Positions 35,067 through 48,744 of a DNA stretch of 64,000 nt are shown piece after piece. The DNA is from Mycogone perniciosa. Taxonomy: Eukaryota; Ascomycota; Sordariomycetes; Hypocreales; Hypocreaceae. The notes below the pieces were generated by a model that saw only the letters and a program-made list of their open reading frames with translations, did not search any database and had not been told where the DNA came from. A program made the translations under genes and the position numbers. Numbering within the stretch: position 1 is the stretch's first letter; each line of letters opens with the position of its first letter. Where the stretch lies: assembly GCA_025331125.1 (NCBI GenBank), contig JAOALB010000029.1, positions 79,526-143,525 on the forward strand, read 5' to 3'.

Positions 35067-36652
35067 CTATTTCCTCTCTTCCGCTAGAATAGTCGCCCAT
35101 TGATGCCTCATCCGCTCCAACTCCCCCCAGCACTTCGCGCCCAGCTCCTCAAACTCCACAATCTCCTCCTGCGTGACATTCGTTGCGCGGGACCTACGGC
35201 CGGCAGACTTGTGCCAGACACCCTTGGCGGTATCCGCGGCAATGGTCGCGTCAGTCTCGGGCTTGCCCTCCCAGCCCCAGCCGTCGACCTCTGTCTTCTT
35301 GACATCCGACTCTAGTTTGTCGTTGCAGCTGCTCCCCCACTTGGTGCGACCGGCGTTGACCTCATCAAGGGCAGTCTGGTCCTGAAGAGTGATCCAAACA
35401 GCCGACTTTGCGCCTCTGTACCCATCGACATTATGCCAGGGGGAACCGAGCCAGCGGGCAAGGAGAAGAGCCCATCTATACGCCCAGAGCAAGTACCATG
35501 GTAGGGGGAAGATGGGGCTCACAACAATGCCAGGGTGTATGACGTACATCTTCGGAGGGATTGGGGTTTCAGAGGCATCACCACCGCATTCTTCGTCTAT
35601 TTGCAGGAACTGCGTCGACATGGGTCGGACGGAAGGGAGTGTGTATGTCAGGGCCATGATGTCAGTGAGCCGTTTTGCGGATTCGTAGGCATCGGAATGC
35701 ACGAAGCATTGTATATCGTCCTGGTGGAAAAGCTCGCGCACGGCTTCGAGGCTGCTGGTCCAGGCAATGCGGCCTGGGGCTTCATTCTGGGATCGGCGAC
35801 TGAGGAGGGGGAGGAGTTGGTGAGTGAGGACGTAGTGGCCAAAGAGACAGGCGCAAAAGACCTCGCCGAGGAGTGGTTTGTCTGGCTGCAATGTCCTAGG
35901 TTAGCGTTCCGCCGTAAAACAGAGACCGACAAGATCAACCATACGTAATTGTAGCTCGGGCGCTCATTCAAAATGCACGTCGGGAGAGAATCTTTAAAGT
36001 CCGGCCACGTTACCATCTGGACGAAGCCCTGAGTCAACATCCTCCACACAGCAGTGACATAGTTGCACCCGGACCATCCTCCATACGCCGCATTAAGCAC
36101 CACAGAGTCCAGCCGTGGTATCTTCACGTTCCTCAAATATTCTCCCTCCAGGCCCTCTGGATTGCTCACTGTGCCGTGGCACAGTCTGTCTGCAAAAGCG
36201 TATATGCCTCGCAAATCGCACACGTCAAGCAACAGACTCAGCACGTGAATCCGAGCAACCGTGTCCTGCCACCGATATGCCTCCCCCACACGGGACTGTA
36301 GCGCCGTGGACGTCTTCGCCGCGTTTTCAGCATATTCGCGCAAGGCCCGAATGGTCTGCAGGGACTTGGACTTGGATCGCGTCGTTGGGATTAGAATTAG
36401 ATGTGATTTAAGGGGTCGCGTCGCAAGGAACTCGTCGATCAGGCGCTGTCCGGTGCCCAGACCAATGCCACTGCATAGATCCCTCCTTGTTAGCGAAGAT
36501 CAACGGCACGAATTGGCTCATCCTTAGGTTGGACTGCACCTGTTGGCACCCGTGATGAGGACGAAGAGCTGCTCATGAGCTGGGACCGACTCCCACGGCG
36601 CGGGCTGTGGTGCCGCTGTTGATGCTGCTATGACTGATACCTCCGCTGCCAT
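35067..36652 (-). CDS. ERG27: 3-keto-steroid reductase
   Basis: Three exons (36652-36540, 36470-35945, 35885-35067) give 485 residues. The N-terminus has the SDR Rossmann signature TGANSGIGLGTGQRL, split by the first intron. NAAYGGW (NAG-like motif), the catalytic segment TSSLEA and the YxxxK motif YESAKRLTD follow. Features specific to Erg27 are SHLILIPTTRSKSKS, PPKMYVIHPGIV and HNVDGYRGAKSAVW. The enzyme reduces 3-keto sterol intermediates in C-4 demethylation of ergosterol synthesis, in the ER/lipid-droplet complex with Erg25, Erg26 and Erg28; it is the target of fenhexamid. Length and motifs are complete. Confidence 0.93.
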
Positions 36653-37437
36653 CTTGCCCCTTTCACATTCTATTCAGAATGATGTGGATAACAAAAGTGC
36701 GAGAGGTATGGTGTAAACTGTAAAGTTGGGGGAGGGCTTCAGCGGGCCTCAAAGGCCCTGCTTGTTTAAAATCATCTTATGGCTTCGAGGCGGCAGCACT
36801 TCTGGCAGCATCTTCGTAGCGGTGGTAATCGCCCCACTACGGTACCTAGCTGGCTATACTATGTGTAGTGCCGATCTTTGTACACAAACATGCAGGTTGG
36901 CCTGCAAAAGAACGGATAGTTGCCCAATTGGTCGAAATTCTCTTGCTTATCCTCGTACTCGGATGCGTGTGTGGATGGCGCCTGTAGCTAAAAGGGGCTA
37001 TGAGACATAAAATAGTAATACTCCGTTATATTACCAATCCGACCTACGAGTATTGTTGCCGCCAACTTCGTACTCGTATTATCTACCTAATCTATTTCTT
37101 CTTGGCCCCTGAGAAGCGGAATTCACCATCTGACTCTGTTGCACCACGCACGAGATTGCTATCTATTATATAGCATCTTGACTCATCATTCATTTAATAG
37201 TTATGCAGTTTACAAGTAGTATCGTACTTTTCCACTGGGATTCCGCCCAGATCGCAGTTTTGAAGCACCCGAGAAATGACTCAATATAGCCTGCCACCCA
37301 GTGAAAACATCACGACCCTGGAATCTATGTCATAGGTAAATGCGTTCACCAATAGTTGGTTGTTTCTCCCCATGTACCCAGATGCCCGAGAAATAAATGA
37401 CGATATTTCGCCGGAAATCCACACCGTAACAAACCGG
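36653..37437. other. Intergenic region
   Basis: About 0.8 kb between the ERG27 start and the end of the Scp160 gene. Palindrome-family motifs occur near 37018 and 37062-37080. No gene was recognised. Confidence 0.55.
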
Positions 37438-40400
37438 TTACTCCTTCAACTTGGCCTGTCCATCTCGAACCGCCGCCAGGATCAGATCTTTGGCTTTCTC
37501 GACACCCTCTCGAGTTCCAATAATCTCAATGGCCTCATCTTTTGCCTGGTCTCGCGGCACTTGGATCTTGCAATTGCTCTGATTTCGAATGTAGGTAACC
37601 TTTGATCCGTTTGGTCCAATGACATGACGGTACGTCTTGGGGTCGGGAAGAATCAGGTAGCCCGTAGAGTCCTGCTTCTTGGCTTGTTCCAATGCCCTCT
37701 GGATTATTTCCTTGGCCTTGCCGACGTTTTCTGCAGTGCCACGAAGAACCCATGGAATGTCGCCTTGCTCATCTGATGCAGTGCTGACGATTTTCCATGA
37801 GTGAATGTCTGCTGCTGCATCTGCATCATCTGTGATCAGCGGCAAAGCGCCCTCAACAGCTCTGGTCGATGACGCAGATTTGGCGGGGACGGCATGACCG
37901 GCATGATCAACTGTAACCTGGTGGTTGTTACGAAGCTGGCGGAAGAGTTGCCCGCTATTGGACACAGAATGGTGGACGTTCCGAGGAATCTGGATGGTCT
38001 CGCCCTGTTGCTGCTTGATGAGACCAGTAAGATGTTCCTTGGCCTTTGAGACATTCTCTGCACGACCAGTCAACTTCACACCAGTCTTGCCATCACCTTG
38101 ACGGGGAACATCGATCGATACACCAAATTGTGCCTCCAGCTGGCGTTTAGCGTCGCCTCCACGACCGATGAGTGACCGATGCTGATCAATTGGTACATCA
38201 ACAACCTCCGTCACCTGGCTGTCACGCTCAGCGACGATCTCCTGAATGCGCTGGATAATCTTCTGGACAACTTCAGTGCGACCCTCAACCTTGATGGTAC
38301 TGTTGCCATCTGAGTCCTGCTTCGGGAATTGAATAGTCCTAGCAAGGGCACGTCGATCGTCCGAGCCACCAGCCTTGACAACAATATCACGGAGATTGGT
38401 GCCTATAATAATCAGGTTAGATAGATGCCATACAAGAGATCAACGATTAAAAACATACCGCTTGTTCCGATCAGTGCCTTATGGTGTTTCTTATCCACCT
38501 CGATCGTTTGGATGACCGTGTCATCAAAGGCCGTCCGCTTCTCCTCAAGAATCTCCCGTGCCTTCCTGACCTGGGCAGCGGTTCCCTTAATCTGAATCTC
38601 AACAATGGGCGTATCTCGGTCGGCCGGGACATCAATTCTAGCCCCAGTTGCCTGTCGCAACTCGTCGAGGGCAGCACCGCCTTGTCCGATCAAGGAACCG
38701 ACCTGCTTCTGCTGCACTGGAACGGTGGCCGTAACAGAGTGTTCCTCTAGGTACTTGTGCAGAGAGAAGATCTCGTCACGGGCCTCATCAGCACCCTTCT
38801 TGGGCCCACGAATGATGACCTCATCTGGTCCTTGCTGGCGTCGAGGCTTTCCTGCATCGCTTGCGGCATCCGCGTTAGATTGGTCATCTGAGGCACTCTT
38901 AGCCGATCGGGGAAAGAAGATGAGAACTTTGTATCGGGTCTGGAGACGATTGATTTGACTGCCTTGGGCTCCAATCAGCTCCCTGTGATACTTGGGATCG
39001 ATCTTGAGAACATGAGTCGTTTCGTCGGCCAGAGACTTTCCAAGATTCTGAATGTAAGTTCTCGCCTTCTCAGCCTTGGCCTGAGGTCCTTTGAGCTCCA
39101 CCTTGCCGTCTTGGACCTGAATCTCGACATCGAATCGGTCACGGAGTTCCTTGATATTGCTGCCACCTTTGCCAATGAGGTGATTGGCGAACTTTTGAGG
39201 GAAATCAAAAGTTAGGATGAACCCCCGCTCCTTTTCATCAATCTTCTCTTGTTCGACAAATGCTGTGGCCTTGGCGGCGAGTGACTCAACAGCAGAGCTT
39301 GGTCCACGCATAGTAACGGTTGTGCCAACCTTTGTCACCCTGATAGGAATCTGAGCCGACGAACGACTCTCCTGCTCCTTCTTGATAAAACGTCGCAGCT
39401 TCTCGTGGAATTTGGCGGGAACATCCAATGACACGCTGTTGAGCGCTTCTTGTTTGTTAATGAGATCAAGAATGTGCTTCTGGGCAGCATCCAAATCTTG
39501 CTTGAAAGCGCGCGCCTCAGCTTCCGTTGGCTTTACTCGAGGGGGTTGATAGGCGCCCTCGGAAGGGTCTGGGCCTTCAAACACCAGTAGAATTGGAGCG
39601 TCCACCTCGGACGCCTCCGGTACCACGATATGAACGCCGTAATCTTGCTTAATTCTGGGAGTAACTTCGTTCCTCAGATGCTGATGGAAGAAGGGATCGA
39701 TGGTGACGGTCTGCATACGCGAGGGAGGGTGGCCATTGATGATGGAAATAATTTCTGACTGTGCCCGGATGGCGTTTTTACCCTCACGAGAGTATAGTTC
39801 CCATGGTAGAGCGCCATCCTGGGAGAATGGAGTATTGATGTGGGTGCTGTAGAGACTCTCCAGACGCTCAATCTCCCTTCTGTTTCGAAGATATCGCGTG
39901 ATGTTGGCAGCATGAGCCGCCGCACCTCCTGGAGCATTGCGGTGCGACCTCGAAATATCAATGTTTGACATTTGCATGCCCATAGCAAGATCCATGGCCC
40001 TCTCGATACCGATCTGCAACTGAGAGGGCGGCCCGACAATTGTAATCATATCCTCATCTTCTGATGGAAACAAAATGGCGCAGCCAGTCTGGTCGAAGAA
40101 CTCCTCAATTGGAATTCCTCGTTGGCCAATGATGAATTGATGCCTGCCCCTCTGGATAGGCAGCTGATCGGCCTCAAGCTGTTTGTGCAACTCAGCTGCC
40201 CGATGCTCAATTTCAGCTCGGACTCTCTGAACTGCTGCGCGGTCACCAGCAAGCAGGATATGCTCGTCATCAACTCCAGCAGGCGTGAAGACAGGTCTTT
40301 GTCCAGGGGCGGGGGCGACTGGTGCCGGTGCAGACGAGACAATTTGATGCGAGGGCACGCGGATCTGAACGCTGCTGCTCTCTTCCAATGCCTGTGCCAG

Positions 40401-41392
40401 AGAGTTCCGCGGTCCTGCGATGAAAGGATAAAAGACCGAAGGGATGCTGCGCACCTTGGTCTGAACATTTGCAGCTCGCTCACCAACAATCTTGTCGATT
40501 TCCTTCTTAGCTGACGCGAGAGAAATTACGTTACCCTCCAGAAGTACCTCAACTTGCGCTTCATCATCATCATCAACGACTTGGTTGTCGTCGGACTTGG
40601 GTATCTGGATCTTAGCGCCAGTCTTTTCCTGCAGGGCCTTGATCGTAGAGCCACCCTTGCCAATGATGTGTGCACGAGTAGATTGAGGGATAGCAACCTT
40701 CAGAGTAGACTATAAACTGTTTAGCGATGGGGTGGCAACAAGCAGGTGCAACGCATACGTACCCTTGTTCCAATTTGCTGAACGAGGTCCTTAAGGGCCT
40801 GTTGGGCAATTTCCGGAGGGCCGGTGGCTTCAAGCTTGACGCGGCCATTGGGCAATGCACTCATAGTAACGATGGCGCGAGACTTGCGATTGAAATCCTT
40901 CAAGATGTCTGGCAACGGTCGCTTGAGCTGAGCGCGCGGTAGCATGTACTGCGGCTCAAGAACGTAGCTCTCCACATTTCGTCCAGGTATGAACATGGAC
41001 GGAGCGGCAGGCTGAGACGGAGTCGCAATGCCCGATGCGGGAGTCGACGATCGAGATACACCGTTGGAGGCACCGCCATTAGTGTTGCTCTTGGCGCCCC
41101 AGATGGGGGTGACATTCTGGCTCTTGCCCTTCGGAGCCCCGAGCTCGGGGAAAAGCTCATGCGATTGAGTATCGAGAGTTGCACCAGGTTGATGATTTCC
41201 TTTCTGCTTGCCAGCAGCCTTGGTGCTCACAGGCGCAGCCCATGATCCAGATGCATCGTTGGCCGGCTGGGACGGCAAGTCCTCATCCTGGGCGTCCTCA
41301 ACAGTGACGTGGTGCTGCTGAAGCCGCTGGGCGACAGAGTCCTCGCCGCCATTGGCAATGCTAGCTGTAGAGACAGGCTCTGCGGATGCCAT
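37438..41392 (-). CDS. SCP160: Vigilin/Scp160-type multi-KH RNA-binding protein
   Basis: Three exons (41392-40763, 40709-38459, 38402-37438) give 1281 residues, near yeast Scp160 (1222). After a polar N-terminus comes a long array of KH domains. At least eight have a recognisable GxxG loop: IIGKGGSTIK, IIGQRGIPIEE, LIGKGGSNIKE, LIGAQGSQINR, LIGQGGAALDE, LIGTSGTNLRD, LIGRGGDAKRQ and VIGPNGSKVTY; others are degenerate. Vigilins bind mRNA on polysomes at the ER membrane and affect translation of many transcripts and chromosome stability. Introns of 53 and 56 nt restore frame exactly (IGTR/STLKV and GTSG/TNLRD). A short uORF lies just upstream. Confidence 0.95.
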
Positions 41393-41415
41393 TATAAAGC
41401 TCGGTTCGAAAGCAG

Positions 41416-41502
41416 TTATACAGGTGGACAAGAATCAGCTGGGAAGGACGGATCGACACCGCCTATCAATCCGGGTGTTAGCTTACCAAGGCGAGCAGCC
41501 AT
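41416..41502 (-). promoter_or_regulatory. Upstream ORF before SCP160
   Basis: A 28-codon frame (MAARLGKLTPGLIGG at its start) opens at 41502 and stops 23 nt before the SCP160 ATG. If it is on the mRNA it could limit translation of the main frame. It also contains GTAAGC and a later GATAG, so a short leader intron is an alternative. Confidence 0.35.
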
Positions 41503-44500
41503 TGAGGGTTCATATGTGTGCGAGAGGGGCGAGAGGGGCGAGAGGAGCGAGAAAGATGCAGGAATAAGGTCAAGGTTAAACTCACCACACTGTGGGATAT
41601 GCAAAGGATAACACTGTTATTCGTCAAACTTTCTTTGACAGCACACGAGTTCCGTGATCAGACGACGGGAAACAGTGTTGCTTTTTCTAGTCTGTGGTGT
41701 CTAGAACCTAGAACATGATGCAGACAACCAGCAGACGACGATTACCAGAAACCAGAGGGGAAAACCAGAAGAGAGGCGAGGGCCGGGCGAGTTGAAGCTG
41801 GAGCGTTGGAGATGGAGATGGGGAGTTGAGGGTGAGGTGGAAGTTTCTCCAGCTTTCTCTACGAAGCTCCCACGTACCAAGTACGGGCTGGCGTCCGCCG
41901 GCTTAGCTGGCCAGCTGGCCAACAGGATCCCTGGAAATTGGAGGTACCGGAGCCACCGTGGCTCCAGCAGACAGCGGCCCAATGGCCACCGAGACTTTTG
42001 GACGGAATCGCGTGACAGATCATGTGATTGCACATCATTAGCAAATGGACAGTCTCTCGCCACGGTTGATGCTTTACGAGTACGAGTGGTATGCCAGCAA
42101 GACAACGTACTCGTAATAACACCATGAGTTGGGCGGCTGTCGCAAAGCAATTGCTTCGACTTTGGAGGTGAACAAGGCTTGGAACATGACCTGTGCAGTT
42201 CAGGTTCCCCTCTCTGCAATCAATCGAAAAATCAGCCATACGAGTACATTCCTGAGCAGATATAAACCACTATGGCCAGCTAGAACGTGCTCAATCGTCC
42301 AACGTCTTCTTCGGCCAACGTGTGTTCTTCTACCTGTAGGCTCACCCGGGCCCGCAAAAGTCCGCCCCCCAGAACTCAACATTAGCACAAGTTGGGGTAT
42401 CCCGGGCCGCAATCAATTCATTATTATAATCGTCGAGCAGTTGTTGTGGCCAAGCACACATATCTACGTCGCTATGAACGCCCATCATCACTGGTAGTAT
42501 CTATTCAGCCTCAGAGCCTGCAGATGCATGTGTTCCAGGCGCATGCTGTGACGCCTCTCCTGCAGGTACAGCGCATAAAGGAGGGAGGAGTCAGCCGGAT
42601 CTCACGATGCACCGGTTCCTGACTGGCATTTGCAAGCGCCAAGGTAGTATAGTTATACGAAGTGCCGTATCGGATTATTTTCCCTGCGACTTCAGGGAGA
42701 CGTCCACTAATATCTACATACAGAGAAAGCCATCAAGTCCTCCTCTACAGGCTTCAACATGTAGATTGAGGGCATCCTGTAATCGGTGACCCTCTGAATT
42801 TTATGCAAAAAACGAAACTGTTCAAGAATAGTATATAACAGGCCGCAACCTGACACTTGTAAACCAAGAACTCTCGGCTGTCGATATCATACACAACTGT
42901 AGTAGGTAGTAATAGGGTTCCTCGGCATGATGGGCGCGCAGTGGGTTCGGGTAGATGCAGGCCCCAGACAAGCGATGCTGTGGATGACGAACAAGCGAGG
43001 CATTTATAATGCGTGTGCCACTCGATGGGCTAGGGTACTATTTCCAGCGAAGGCCATAGGGAAGGGACACTTGCGTGATTAGTATGAACAATTCCCAGAG
43101 GCGTGGCATTTGGGTCTAACAGCCCAACACCGTGGCAGCATTCAACAAGCCAAAGATGGCAGAGGTTGTACTCCGTACTCCACCGCAGCATCGCCTCCAT
43201 TCAAGTTGATTCGAGGCCATTTCTTACTCGTAAACGCTGGCTTTAAAAAGCAACTGGTGGAGTGCCTTTTACTACGTGTTTGCCCTCAGTGGCCTGATTC
43301 GGAATCACTGGGCTTAAGGGGAGAGATGATTCGATGAATAGTACTCCGTACGGAGTATTATGAAGGGTCACTTTACAACTGGCGGCACCCCTGCCACACA
43401 GTATAAGAGTTAATCTTCCTGATTAGGATTCCCTTACTCGTACCTACTGAAGTCAACTAAGCCTGCTATAACCCACATATCCCCTTATAAAGCTCGCTGT
43501 AGCTATGCCCCCCATAGCAGACATTTTAAATCCCCAAGGCTCTGGCTTATTATTATCTTTCCAATCGCTATCGCCGCCACTATTACTGCCGCTATTGTCA
43601 CTGTTACCATATATATCTTTCTTAGCAATTGCAGTTAGCTTCATTTTTGAGGATAGTATTCTTGATTCGTGATAAAGGTTATCGTTATATAAAGTACCTA
43701 ACTACCGATAGTAATTTAGCCTTGTATCGCAAGAAAAATACTGTATAGAGGCTAGTAAATTACTACTATATAGCAGGGGTGCTGCCAGTTGCGAACTGAC
43801 CCAGGTCTTTCGTCCCAACCTTTGTACGGACTACTCCATACAAGCACTACGTGGAAGAAATTGAGAAATTGCGTGGGATGGGAGTGGGGTGTCTAAGACG
43901 GGCCCCCAGTGTCTTGAAACACCAAGACTGTTTGACTGTCCACAACACTGCAACAAATTAATGAGCAGTGGCCCACGAGGACTTTGGTTAGCGCTCGCTT
44001 CGTTTAAGAAAGATGATGCTTTGCTTTATGTAAGGTACAGATATTTTATTTCCACCATCAAGAGCGGCAGTACGAATAGGCTCGGACTAGTACTTCGTAT
44101 CTTGTTGTTGGGATTCTCACAGTTACTAGTACGCCGTATTTGTCCACGTAGTGTGCTGGGTGCTATATATATCTTACCCCGTATTAATTGCGTAACTACG
44201 GATATGGATCGTACACGTCGAAAGAGAGGATAGTACGGAGTAACCCCTGAGGCTATCTGTACAACAATAGCACCATGAAAACCATTCCCCACCCAGATGC
44301 AAGACAGGACTAAGTGCGGGCGGGAATACGGACGACGGACAAGAATAGTACTAGTAATTATTACTAACAGGTGAGTGAGGTTGGCACCATCGCCTTTGCA
44401 TTGTCTCATCAACAAAGGGACTCGTCAAAGCGGGCAACAATGGCACTCACTAATGGAGCAATACCGTGATTCTCTTTTCGGCATTTGTCCGTGCGAGGAA

Positions 44501-45937
44501 GCGTCGTAAAGTGATTCGGATACTGTTTTGTTTGCATGAGCGGCATTTTTCGGTCGGCTTCTGTTAATTAAAAAAGGGCCCTGTTGGTCTGCAAATCATC
44601 GGGATAGCTGGTTGATGCTGGGCAGGGCACCTCGATGAGAGTACCCATTTTTCTCCCCTCGATCTTAAAAAGAAAAAAGAAAAAAGCAAAACAACTTAAA
44701 AATAGACAATTGCAAGTTTCACAGAATACGTACGACCACAATGCGGAGCACTTGTATTTCGAGTCTTTGGTTTTATCGCCATACTCGTGCATTCTCTTAG
44801 TCTTCCGGCTTCATTATAAGCGCCGTTATCACTACTACATACTAGTAGTCCCTAGTATTCAGGCTCTCAGCCCACCAAACAAGCCACCAACCGCCTCCCC
44901 CTCCTTCATAACGCTCACCAAACTGGATTTATCCACCATGTGCCCGCGCCCCATTTGCACTGTCTATCAGCGCAGGTCGACTCCGGCACCAGAGCGTGTC
45001 AGTGGTACGGGTACAACAGCAGGCGGGCACCATTTGTGGCACATTGTTGGATCCCACATGGCATCTCACAATCGATAATTCATCACAGACACTTTCATGT
45101 GGCTGTTCATTTGAACACTCACACGCATTCACTCGCTTACCATTTTTCTTTTGCCTTTGCCCGTTTGATTGTGATTACATATCATTCATTCATTCTTATT
45201 ATTTTTTTGTGATTGTTTATTCCCTTTTCACCCGCGGGCGTTCGAGTCAGCCTCCTCCCAATCAATCGGCCATCTATATACTCAATTAATTCATCAGCCA
45301 AAGATCGCCAGGCGTGTGCAGGTGCATGGTATGGTGCATGGTGCATGGTTGGCATTGCAAAGCACTGCCGCCACACAGACAGTTGCAGGCGGAGAAGTCA
45401 CTTGTACCACTACCCTCGACACCAACTGCTCTACTACGTAGTAGTGGTATGGTCTCCAAGTACGGAGTACTTCGTACAGTGCTTCTTCACTACCAGCCCG
45501 CACTCGCGCGCCCCTCCTCAGGCCCGTGGACAATCTACAAGTACCATTATTACGGGGCCAGGCGTACAGGGAATAATACTAGACGAGAAAATTGAGGGTA
45601 AAGGAGAGGGAGAGCGAGCGCAGGAAACAGGAAGCCTGTGAGTGGCCCCCGGCTGTTCCTAATAAGCTGTTCCCTGTGGCCGCTGTTTGGGCTTGCGACA
45701 GTATTCGAGCAGTCGAGGTGCGTGGTTCGCTGTGCTGAGCTGTGCTGTCCGCTTAAACCTCGAATTGGCTTTGTCTGTCTGCAACGGCTGGCCACGCCTC
45801 TTCCCCTTCTCACACACCTGCTGCGACCAGACCAGGACCGGCCAGACCGGACCCTCTGCAGGCTGAGACCGTCTTAGGTAAAGGTGCGTACTCACACGGA
45901 TACCTATCACCTATCTATACCTATACGTATCCGTATC
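41503..45937. other. 4.4 kb gene-free region
   Basis: No supportable gene lies between SCP160 and the PAK kinase, though both start from this interval (divergent promoters). Open frames up to about 170 codons exist near 41700-42240, but they have no conserved motif and overlap each other on both strands. The interval has a perfect 16-bp palindrome at 43342-43357 and several other members of the TACTCCGTA family (near 43166, 44234, 45455). The stretch from about 45480 to 45937 is probably the kinase leader. Confidence 0.55.
43342..43357. repeat. 16-bp perfect palindrome TACTCCGTACGGAGTA
   Basis: The sequence is its own reverse complement over 16 bases. It is the head-to-head form of the TACTCCGTA motif dispersed through the intergenic parts of the window. 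Confidence 0.9.
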
Positions 45938-48744
45938 ATGGACAGCCAAGGTCAGCCTTTCAACGGCAATTCTCAGCGTCGCAAACTCGTCAAGAGGCCC
46001 CCCTCCCACCAACAACACCACCACCAATACACTCGATCCTCAGCCGGCTTCGACGCTGCTGGCGGCCCCTCGCCCTTCGACGCCCAATCTCTCGACAGCA
46101 AAAGCAGCTCCCACAGCCTGCGGCGAGCCCCCAGCGCTCCGCCCGTCCGGTCGACCACCTCAAACGCGTCCAACGGCTCTTCGTCGCCTCGACTGCAGCA
46201 CCCCCCGAGTTTCCAGCAGCGATCGAATGTGTCGCCGGCGTTGCATCAGGGCGAATTCAGTGCCTCCCACCCCAACACCGCCCTGCCGCTTCGCGCCAAC
46301 CGCTACCGTCTTTCCGATCCCAATCAGCATCGTCGCTTTGACCAGCACCACCAGCGAGACACCCACGACGACCTCATCGGCGCACCATTCGACGGCACTG
46401 CCATCTTGAACCGCATCGAATCCACTAAGCACACAAGTCCCCCGCCGCAGCCGCAGCCATCGCGTTGGCACGCCCCTCAGCTCGTCAAGGCCAACACCGA
46501 TCCTCGTTTGGCCAAACCGGGCCTTCGCTCATCGGTGAGCTACAGCACCATGGACTCCTCCGTGTTAGAAAAGCCTCAAGGGGGCCGGCTAGTAGAGAAT
46601 CCCCTGGCGAGTCCGAAGCGCTATTCTGACGAGGGGAAGGAATCCAAGAGCAGTATACGAAAGAAGTCTGGCTTCTCCGGCCTGGTCAGCAGCTTGGTGG
46701 GATCACAGAAGAAGCCCGTCATCTCTGCACCCGAGAATCCAGTTCACGTAACGCACGTGGGATACGATAGCACCACTGGCCAATTTACAGTCAGTCCCAT
46801 CTCCAGCATCTCGGCGATGCACCACTCCCACTCTCTAGATGCTGATGCTAACCTTAAAATCAGGGCCTACCGAAAGAATGGCAACGACTGATCAACGAGA
46901 GTGGGATTTCAGAGAAGGAGAGGCGGGAGAACCCTCAAACCATGGTTGATATTCTGCAGTTTTATAAAGAAACAACTGAGCGGCCACCCGAAGACCAAGT
47001 CCTCGAGAAATTCCACAACGCTGGAAACCCCGAGAACCGGCAGTATGCTCTGGCAACGTCCCCAAACATGTATCCCACAAACTACTTTGGTACGTCTACC
47101 GGGTCTTCTGTTCTCGATTGTTACGGTATCTCACAATTAATCAAAGGGAGCTTTGAGAATCCCCGAGCACCACCTCCCGTCCCTGCTGGCAGGGGCCAAA
47201 CTCCGACAGCAGCCAAGGACATTATGCCCAGTCGTCCGGCACCAAAGCCTCCTGTCAGCATGAATAACAGGCCGGCACCCCAGGGCACATATACGACGAA
47301 AGACTCTGGCATTGGCATGTCCCAGCCTATTGATGATTCTGGTATTTACAATCAGTCCCAAGAGAATACTACCCCTATGCTCCCAGAGGAGCACCGATCG
47401 AGATCCAATTCGCGCTCCAATGGGCTAGCACCTTTCAGTCCGCAGACTCCTCAGCTTAGCCAGGCCGCACAAGCTACCGCCTATCAGCAACAGTTGATGC
47501 AGCAACAGCAAGAGCAAGCCTTGGCACAGGCACAAGCAGCCATGTCGGGCCAGCTCAGCCGAGCTTCAAGCAAGAGACAAGCGCCGCAGCATGCACCTGC
47601 TCCCGTAGCGCAAGCTGCCGCAGGGTACGGTCGACCCGCCGAGGCAAATGGCCAAAACGCACAACGTCAGCAGGCAACCCCAAGCGCTGTTCCTGGGGCA
47701 AGGCCAAGACAGCGAACACGACAGAGCAACGGAATCGATGTAGTAGCATCACTCAAGCGGATATGCAGCGAAGGCGACCCTCGAGAGATCTTCAGGGGCT
47801 TCAGCAAGATTGGACAAGGTGCTTCTGGCGGAGTATACACGGGTCACGAGCGAGGCACCAATCGACTGGTCGCCATCAAACAGATGAACCTGGAGCAGCA
47901 GCCGAAGAAGGATCTTATCATCAACGAAATCCTGGTCATGAAGGACAGCTCGCATCCTAACATTGTCAACTTTATTGACAGCTATCTCACCGGTGGCGAG
48001 TTGTGGGTTGTCATGGAGTTTATGGAGGGTGGAAGCCTCACGGATGTCGTCACCTTTAATATCATGACGGAGGGCCAGATCGCGTCGGTTTGCAGGGAGG
48101 CGTTGAAGGGACTGCAGCACCTGCATTCCAAGGGCGTCATTCACCGTGATATCAAGTCAGACAACATCCTTTTGTCCAATGAGGGCAACATTAAGCTGAG
48201 TGAGTTGCCCCCAAATGCTTTCAATAGCATCCTACTGACACTGTGTAGCCGATTTCGGTTTCTGCGCAACCATCAACGAGGCGCAGAACAAGCGTACAAC
48301 CATGGTTGGAACTCCGTATTGGATGGCGCCGGAAGTGGTGACACGGAAGGAATATGGCCGCAAAGTCGACATTTGGTCTCTTGGGATCATGGCGATTGAA
48401 ATGATCGAGGGCGAGCCGCCGTATCTGACCGAGTCACCACTCCGCGCGCTGTGGCTCATCGCTACCAACGGGACACCACAAATCAAGAACGAGAACGAAC
48501 TTTCACCCGTATTCAAAGATTTCTTGTACTTTGCCTTGAAGGTTGATCCTGAGAAACGAGCCAGCGCCCATGATCTACTCAGGGTAAGTTTTCTTTGTCC
48601 TGCCCGCACGATTTGATGGACAGCGTTCCTAATGACCTCCCCCAGCATGACTTTATGAAACTATGCGTCGATTTGTCACAATTATCACCCCTAGTTAGGG
48701 CTGCTCGAGAACAGAGAGCTAAAGAAAAGGCTCGGAAGGCTTAA
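45938..48744 (+). CDS. p21-activated protein kinase (Ste20/Cla4 family)
   Basis: Five exons (45938-46789, 46864-47089, 47147-48199, 48249-48583, 48646-48744) give 854 residues. A Ser/Pro-rich N-terminus leads to a CRIB motif at about 262-290 (ISAPENPVHVTHVGYD, then GQFT/GLPKEWQRLI across intron 1) that binds Cdc42/Rac. A Gln-rich, low-complexity linker follows, with NYFGSFENPRAPPPVP restored by a 57-nt intron (47090-47146). The kinase domain at about 574-826 has IGQGASGGVY, VAIKQMN, HRDIKSDN, TDFGFCAT and GTPYWMAPEVV. No PH domain is visible before the CRIB, unlike typical Cla4, while the C-terminal AREQRAKEKARKA resembles Cla4-type tails as I recall them. PAKs control polarity, cytokinesis and MAPK signalling. 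Intron 2 is a multiple of three with no stop, so retaining it would insert 19 residues. Confidence 0.92.

Noticed and set aside
41701..42239. 172-codon minus-strand frame downstream of gene-free DNA
   Set aside because: It overlaps other frames on both strands, has no domain or splice pattern, and its composition is not protein-like.
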